A DNA stretch of 24,823 bases, from assembly GCA_015680685.1 (NCBI GenBank), contig MNCI01007744.1:18246-43068 (forward strand). The letters run 5' to 3'. The DNA is from Gnetum montanum. Lineage: Eukaryota > Streptophyta > Gnetopsida > Gnetales > Gnetaceae. This document shows positions 20,311 to 24,823 of the stretch, piece by piece. A model generated the notes under the pieces. It made no database searches, was not told the DNA's origin, and was given only the letters and a program-made list of their open reading frames with translations. Every line of letters starts with the position of its first letter. Position 1 is the stretch's first letter. The translations under genes and the position numbers were made by a program.

Positions 20311-21283
20311 GGACATGGAGGTAGACTCTTTATATACTTCACTTTGATGTGTCTAGTTTACCCATGAAGCTATACAACATTGCCATTGATTTAGTAACGT
20401 CATGCGCAAAAGCTTCATGGGAGCTAGAGAGGTCCAACTCCCTATGGGAGTAAGTTATGGCTTTTAGGAAAAAGATTCAAAGGTAGGAGGATACAATTAG
20501 GGATCTTTGAGATTGCAAAACATTTGTAGAAGCCCAAGTGGCTAACTCAAGGGAGTTATGAACTAAGGAGATTACATGGGCTCGCTATTGGCATGTCGTT
20601 TAAGACAAGGTAGCAGTCCTATGAGAGATGGTGGTGCAATGTATGCGAATGGAACTCATCTTCCAAAAGGTTAAAGATTGGAAGGATCACTATGCATGGG
20701 TCTTGGAATGGGGTAAGACATAAAAGGCCCACAAGCATCAATATAAGGTTAATCGTGAGGCCTAACTAAAGGCACTTAAGGAGGAGTCAATTAAACAACA
20801 CAAGAGAGAGTTGTTCATTCAGGGGATCCAAGTAGAGAGTGCTTATCAACTCTTTGAAAGAACTCTTAAGGTGAAGCAATCCCCTACTCTTTAGATCACT
20901 ACCATTATGGGTGAGACTGCTATAGCTACTATTACTCATGAGCCTCCTACTTAGACTCCTATAGATTGATTGAACATTATTTTTTGTGTTGATCTTGGGG
21001 ATGTTGACTAGGTCAACATAATGAATAACTAGATCCTCCATCATTTGGAGGAAGGCCTTCCCCATCTACCCCTATAAGTTATGGAGTTCGGCTCTCCATA
21101 GGCTTGATCTAGTTTATGTTTTAGTTTTCTAATTTTAAGTCATGATCTTGGCTATGGTTTACTAACTAGCTATATGTTATTACATTTTAGGCCTTAAGAG
21201 ACATTAGTAGCCCTAGTGGTAAGGGTGGGAATGACCCACCAACTATTCCTCCAAATGCTACTCAATAGCCTCCTTGAGTTTAA

Positions 21284-21578
21284 CTTGTTGGCTATTTGTT
21301 TTTGCGTTTATGTTGATGGCTATGGTTAGTCAAAATTATGTTATGGATGGTTATTCTTTGATAATTTTTCCACATAGTGTGGCCATGGCTATGTATGTTA
21401 TGGACATTTAATTTTAAATTTGAATTTTTGGTTTTATTTCTTAGCTATATGCATCTATGTTATAAACATTGAAAATGGCTATGTTGACATTTTCGGTTAT
21501 GGCTAATTGATGCAAGGAATGTTTGCTAGTTTTAGCCCATCCCAAGCATAGGTTATATTGTGTGATTGTGGCTACATT
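21284..21578. other. AT-rich 3' flank, no gene seen
   Basis: This is AT-rich sequence rich in GGCTATGG words after the last exon. It looks like a 3' untranslated or intergenic stretch. I see nothing else. Confidence 0.4.
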
Positions 21579-21810
21579 ACCAGTTCAATGTCTTAATAGA
21601 TGAGAATGCTAGTTTAAGGTCATAATGGACTAGAATGCTAGTTTAAGGTCATAATAGACCAAAATGCTAGTTTAGGGTCATAGAAGATCATAGTACTAGT
21701 TTTAGTCCTTAGTGGGCCATGGTGCTAGTTTTAGGCCTTAGCAAGCCTTGGTGCTAGGTTTATGTATTAACATATAGGCATGCTAGTTTAAGGTTATGAA
21801 ACACCACAAA
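21579..21810 (+). repeat. 29-bp tandem array, eight units, exact register
   Basis: Units begin at 21579, 21608, 21637, 21666, 21695, 21724, 21753 and 21782, all spaced exactly 29 bp although the units differ in sequence. A typical unit begins GCTAGTTTAAGGTCATAATG. This is the same family as at 11817 and 8019. The last unit runs into the insertion point of the young LTR. Confidence 0.85.
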
Positions 21811-21830
21811 AATATTTTTAAGTGTTGTGC

Positions 21831-21986
21831 CAGCGTTCACGCCCAGCGTCTACGCCCAGCGTCTACGCCCAGCGTTCACGCCCAACGTCTACGCCCAGCG
21901 TCTATGCCCAGCGTCTACGCTCAGCGTCTACGTCCGGCGTTCACGCCTAGCGTTCACGCCCAACGGTGATGCCCAGCGTCTACGCC
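21831..21986 (+). repeat. 13-bp tandem array, twelve units (LTR U3)
   Basis: Twelve back-to-back units of CAGCGTCTACGCC and close variants lie at exact 13-bp spacing, starting five bases inside the LTR. The core GCGTNNACGC is palindromic. Differences between units are mostly T/C or G/A changes, as in CAACGTCTACGCC. Confidence 0.9.
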
Positions 21987-22090
21987 CGGCTTCTCAGCGT
22001 ACACGCTCGACGACAGGATTTCCAACGGCAGCATGAAGATTACACCAAAGAGCAAGGATTGAAGCAAGTGGGCATCCGTCGGTCTCTGCG

Positions 22091-22220
22091 CCCGGCGTCT
22101 ACGCCAGGCGTATACGCCCAGCGTACACGCCAGCTTGAAAATGTTTACGCTCAGCGTATACGCCCAGCGTGTACGCTCAGCGTACGCGCCAGCTTGTAAT
22201 GTATACGCCCAGCGTGTACC
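22091..22220 (+). repeat. Degenerate GCGTNNACGC cluster upstream of the TATA box
   Basis: Further copies of the same palindromic core (GGCGTATACGCC, CAGCGTGTACGC, TCAGCGTATACGC) are mixed with a repeated CGCCAGCTTG, then AATGT block. The cluster ends about 75 bp before the TATA box. Confidence 0.75.
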
Positions 22221-22292
22221 GAGTTTCTAAATTGTAACGCCCGGTCTGTACGCCACGTGTCTCCCCATCCGCTTTTCCCGGTAACCCTACCC

Positions 22293-22302
22293 CTATAAAT
22301 AG
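22293..22302 (+). promoter_or_regulatory. LTR promoter TATA box
   Basis: CTATAAATAG lies in a CCCTA-rich context, a canonical plant TATA box, about 470 bp into the LTR. Transcription would start roughly 30 bp downstream, near 22325. The upstream arrays are then in U3. Confidence 0.7.
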
Positions 22303-22697
22303 CCCAGTTTTCCACGTTTATAGGGTCCGCGGAAATTTACCAGAGCCGACCCAGAGCAATTACGCTGCTGAAACCCTCACACGCTCACGCTCACGCTGAA
22401 AGCCCTGCACGCTGCACGCTGAGCACAGTCCGCGCTTCGCCCACCGAGTCCGTCAGCTACATCCCTCTGTCCACCGGGGCTTTACGTCCGCCTTGTGTCC
22501 CTACACAACTGCGTTAGACCGGTGCACAACATTTTAACTCTATAATCCATTGTTTACGTTTATTGCAAGTTCTTTTACAGTTTTATGTCAATTTGGCCCA
22601 CTCCTCGTTTACGCTCGCCTGCATTTTCGCTCCGTTTCCGTTTGTATACGCTCGCTGTTCACGCCGTCTCCCTGTTTACACCCTGCATCCATTTCTG

Positions 22698-22843
22698 TTT
22701 ACGCTGTCACACCTGTACGCTCACGCTGTGCTCATTTCTATTTACGCTGTCACGCCTGCACGCTCACGCTGCGCTCATTTTGGTCTACGTTGTCACGCCC
22801 GCACGCTCACGCTATGTTCACTTCCGTTTACGCTGTTGACGCC
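22698..22843 (+). repeat. 43-bp tandem array, 3.4 units (R/U5)
   Basis: Units start at 22698, 22741, 22784 and 22827, exactly 43 bp apart. They begin TTTACGCTGTCACGCCTG and contain CACGCTCACGCT. This is downstream of the TATA box, so it is expected in the transcript. Confidence 0.85.
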
Positions 22844-23077
22844 GCGCACGCCTGATTCATTGCTTACGTCCAGTTCACATATAACCCAGCGTATAACGCT
22901 TCGGCGGGGCTCGGGGAAGTCCTTGTTTGATCTGCGTGCGGACCGTCCAAGGCACTCTGCCTTCGCACACTCCAGCTTGCCCTCAAGCGAAGGCGGGGTC
23001 AACTGTGCCCGCCCGCATCTCTTTCGGTGTTCGTCACGTTCCAGCCTTGCACCGACGATTTCGGTCGGCACAGTTTT

Positions 23078-23094
23078 TGGCGCTAGAAGGAGGG
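23078..23094 (+). other. Candidate primer-binding site
   Basis: TGGCGCTAGAAGGAGGG follows the LTR end (CA, then GTTTT). It begins TGG, the complement of a tRNA CCA tail, as primer-binding sites do. I cannot name the tRNA from the sequence. Confidence 0.5.
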
Positions 23095-23435
23095 CACTTT
23101 GCTAAACAGGCTTCACGTCCCTCAGCGTTCACGCTGATCAGCATCCTCGCTGCCGCTTTTGAACCAGACTCAGCGTATACGCTACATGCTTACGCCAGCG
23201 TTCACGCTGTAGACATCTCAGCGTACACGCTGCACGCTTACGCCAGCGTTCACGCTGTAGACATCTCAGCGTACACGCTGCACGCTTACGCCAGCGTTCA
23301 CGCTGTAGACATCTCAGCGTACACGCTGCACGCTTACGCCAGCGTTCACGCTGAACACTTAGCCTGTAAACTCGTCCACGCCACCGCATATACTGTTATC
23401 CATATCAATTCCACGCACTCAAATCGCCCATAATT
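23095..23435 (+). other. 5' untranslated leader
   Basis: This lies between the primer-binding site and the gag start and contains the 48-bp array. Open frames crossing it (for example 22927-23433) exist because 48 is divisible by three; I do not take them as genes. Confidence 0.6.
23169..23354 (+). repeat. 48-bp tandem array, nearly four units (leader)
   Basis: Units begin CTCAGCGTACACGCTGCACG at 23169, 23217, 23265 and 23313. Units 2 and 3 are identical. Unit 1 differs at only a few bases and carries the perfect palindrome AGCGTATACGCT; unit 4 is cut short. Each unit holds two cores of the AGCGTNNACGCT type. Confidence 0.95.
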
Positions 23436-24823
23436 ATGAATCCGATTAACATCACTGCTGCTACTACCCAGAACATTAACATTTCAGACACGACAACTGC
23501 CCAGCAACTCACCGCACAACCTATGGGAGGGCAATCCACAATGGGGCCCCGTCGATCGTTGAGGTTGCAAGGGAGAGACCCGGCCGCTAATATCATAAGC
23601 CAAGACGAATATAACTTCATTTGCATTAAGATACAAGCCGGCCTGGCAGTAGACCGGGCTGAGATGGAAGTAAAAAGGCAGTTTGAGATCTTTTACAGAG
23701 GGGGGTATGAATTCATCCCTTCCCCATACGATGTAATCCCCATTCCGGAGCAATTCTCGGAGCTCTTTACGCAGCTCCTTCTGCACAGGAGCCAATCGTT
23801 AGACCAGGTTACGGTAGAGCCGCAACGGGATGAAGAGGACGAATTCGCCGCGCAATCTGAGCATGAAGACTCCTATCATACTCTCAGTCCGCATAACCAC
23901 GTGAACCCTGTATTTAACCCGGACGCAGGGGAGACCATACCCATCCAACCCATTACCTCTGACCAAACCCAAGCACTGTTACAAGTAGCATCCGCGTCAG
24001 CTCAAGTCCCTCCCCAGGGCCACCCTTTGTCGAATGCCTTCCCTTTTACACTTGCGGGTTCATCCTCACAAGCGCCACCCCCTCACAGCAACTTAGAAGT
24101 GACGTGCCAAGCTCAGTCCCAAGTGGTAAGAATGCCACACGTTATACCTATGTTCGCACCTGCTCACTACATCCCCCATATCCAAACGCACGCGCCCCCT
24201 TTCACTGCCGTAACCCAACAAGGAGCCTCCTCGTACAACATAGCTGGACAGTGGCCGATGACGGGCACGACGTCGCACCAGGTTTCCCACCACTACATAC
24301 CGTCCCATACGCTGCCACCGATTCATGTACCTCAGACGCAGCCACGACAACAAAAGCAACAGCTTCCTCTCTATAATGTAGTGCCCCTGATGCCATCTAC
24401 TATACACTTCCCGCAAACGCAACCCCCAACGATGCAACTTTTGGCCCTTCAGTCAACCGTTCAACAGTCTAACCTATACAACGCGTCACAAGCCCAAACA
24501 ACCTTACTCCCAAATGCTCAGGATTGGGCAGACGCCAAAAGAATGATGCAGGAACTGACAGACGAGGTAAAACGCCTCAGAACTGCCAGCGATGGGGAGA
24601 TGAAAGTGATAGATTTCTACAATGACGACCCTATCAGCTCCTCTGTCCCACCTTTAACCCTGCCCAAAGGTGTTCCTTTGCCAACATTAACCAAATACAA
24701 TGGTGAGACAGATCCCAACGCCCATCTCATAACATTCCGGTTGGAATGTGCCTTGCTCCAGGCGTGGCCCCACGCTGTCCTCCGGGTGTTCCCCATGTCT
24801 CTCACGGGAAGGGCACTCGATTG
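23436..24823 (+). CDS. gag: Retrotransposon Gag polyprotein, N-terminal part (runs off window)
   Basis: An uninterrupted frame of 462 codons runs from ATG 23436 to the window end; it is partial at the 3' side. This ATG is the first in its frame after the in-frame stop TGA near 23158. Gag forms the particle in which the element RNA is packaged. Residues 1 to about 400 are Gln/Pro/His/Thr-rich and low in recognisable motifs, with charged segments near residues 45-160. A short Lys/Arg/Glu-rich helix (DAKRMMQELTDEVKRLR) lies near 365-385. From about residue 409 the retrotransposon gag domain starts: LPKGVPLPTLTKYNGETDP, NAHLITFRLEC, then FPMSLTGRALD. The YxGxxDPxxHL and SLTGxAL(x)W signatures are clear. 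No in-frame stop or frameshift is seen, in contrast to all older elements here. Antisense frames in this region (such as 24093-24437) are shadows. Confidence 0.85.
   Translation, partial: MNPINITAATTQNINISDTTTAQQLTAQPMGGQSTMGPRRSLRLQGRDPAANIISQDEYNFICIKIQAGLAVDRAEMEVKRQFEIFYRGGYEFIPSPYDVIPIPEQFSELFTQLLLHRSQSLDQVTVEPQRDEEDEFAAQSEHEDSYHTLSPHNHVNPVFNPDAGETIPIQPITSDQTQALLQVASASAQVPPQGHPLSNAFPFTLAGSSSQAPPPHSNLEVTCQAQSQVVRMPHVIPMFAPAHYIPHIQTHAPPFTAVTQQGASSYNIAGQWPMTGTTSHQVSHHYIPSHTLPPIHVPQTQPRQQKQQLPLYNVVPLMPSTIHFPQTQPPTMQLLALQSTVQQSNLYNASQAQTTLLPNAQDWADAKRMMQELTDEVKRLRTASDGEMKVIDFYNDDPISSSVPPLTLPKGVPLPTLTKYNGETDPNAHLITFRLECALLQAWPHAVLRVFPMSLTGRALD

Larger units (their letters stand above)
17742..21283 (+). 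pseudogene. Decayed multi-exon gene of unknown family
   Basis: A reading frame runs through about seven exons joined across GT-AG introns: A 17742-18154, B 18235-18503, C 18649-19666, D 19781-19957, E 20057-20186, F 20311-about 21110, G 21191-21283. Frames stay in phase across introns A-B, B-C, C-D (locally) and E-F. Exon C has two frameshifts, near 19190 and 19600. Recognisable stretches are hydrophobic-polar and protein-like (A: FLAYLLKNFSVMLW; C: LILMFGDVTSIQEWLMIWV and FAFFVGYLKMFAEFLMVYR; D: KKPMVERLVNVGIDDLDALF). Exon F is Lys/Glu/Gln-rich and looks like a coiled coil (QVESAYQLFERTLKVKQ). Exon G ends in a Pro-rich tail (GNDPPTIPPN). I do not recognise the family. It may be host-derived or carried by a transposon; the surroundings favour a repeated element. 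Many in-frame stops make it non-functional. Confidence 0.6.
21826..23072 (+). repeat. 5' LTR, ~1,247 bp
   Basis: It starts TGTGCC and ends GGCACA, a 6-bp terminal inverted repeat with the usual TG...CA ends. A TATA box lies inside, and a primer-binding-site candidate follows 5 nt after the end. A small stem (CCGAC 23052-23056 with GTCGG 23064-23068) sits at the 3' tip. The second LTR is outside the window, so the ends are inferred. Confidence 0.7.
21826..24823 (+). mobile_element. Young Ty3/gypsy-type LTR retrotransposon, 5' part
   Basis: This element comprises the 5' LTR, primer-binding site, repeat-bearing leader and gag. It is GC- and CpG-rich while everything to the left is AT-rich and CpG-poor. 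The long intact gag frame also argues for recent insertion. The base run just before it (21821-21825, AGTGT) is the predicted target duplication. The pol genes and 3' LTR lie beyond the window. Confidence 0.8.

Noticed and set aside
19770-21065. Minus-strand frames 19770-19994 and 20787-21065
   Set aside because: Antisense shadows of exons D and F of the multi-exon pseudogene, whose plus-strand frames read better and join at splice sites.
23169-23354. Direct repeats that could suggest a CRISPR array
   Set aside because: The 48-bp units are contiguous with no unique spacers, and the setting is a plant LTR element.
22563-23433. Open frames 22563-23105 and 22927-23433 on the plus strand, and 23138-23389 on the minus strand
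   Set aside because: They cross the LTR and repeat arrays. The 48-bp unit is divisible by three and keeps both strands open, giving repetitive peptides (SAYTLHAYASVHAVDI) without family resemblance.
23405-24805. Minus-strand frames within 23405-23795, 24093-24437 and 24617-24805
   Set aside because: Antisense to the intact gag frame; no motif seen.
1-24823. tRNA, rRNA or other conserved RNA genes
   Set aside because: I saw no cloverleaf with a GGTTCGA-type T loop and no rRNA-like block on either strand by eye; a covariance search was not possible.

Overview
The window looks like nuclear DNA from a seed plant with a very large, repeat-filled genome. A gymnosperm-like genome is my best guess, at low confidence and from style only. 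I see no bacterial, organellar or ordinary host gene. Two kinds of DNA meet at about position 21,826. To the left are 21.8 kb of AT-rich, CpG-poor, heavily decayed sequence. To the right are 3 kb of GC- and CpG-rich sequence that look like the 5' end of a young Ty3/gypsy-type LTR retrotransposon.

Left part, in order. (1) 1114-2398: a decayed gene with one plausible intron, resembling the 'putative plant transposon protein' family. (2) 2884-3133: hairpins and a TATA box that may be an old LTR remnant. (3) 3923-5300: about eight copies of a ~190-bp repeat carrying a hairpin core. (4) 5562-6306: a plus-strand pol fragment that stops inside the reverse transcriptase. (5) 6307-about 7968: an LTR-like segment on the minus strand, with a TATA box and a very G-rich tract. 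(6) 11632 down to 8089: a nearly full pol on the minus strand (spacer, RT, two RNase H domains, integrase) of the same family as the plus fragment. The second, archaeal-type RNase H points to the Tat (Ogre-like) lineage. Every catalytic site I could check except the integrase Asp pair has lost a key residue. (7) 12283-15406: about 18 copies of a ~180-bp hairpin repeat. (8) about 16940-17725: a dimeric 138/148-bp tandem repeat. (9) 17742-21283: a decayed multi-exon gene of unknown family whose introns can still be traced, several in phase. (10) 21579-21810: eight copies of an exact 29-bp repeat. The same unit occurs on both sides of the minus pol and once upstream of the plus pol.

Right part: an LTR (21826-23072, ends TGTGCC...GGCACA), a TATA box, a candidate primer-binding site, a leader, and an intact gag reading frame from 23436 that runs off the window end. 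A palindromic core, GCGTNNACGC, is repeated in this element at three different periods (13, 43 and 48 bp).

The most unusual points are: the single CpG-rich palindromic motif built into three arrays of one element; stop codons shared at the same positions by both old pol copies; a 29-bp repeat linked to that family; the ~180-190-bp hairpin arrays next to both pol copies; and the intron-rich pseudogene, whose last large exon has about 14 stops and no visible frameshift. All calls come from reading the sequence; no search was run.
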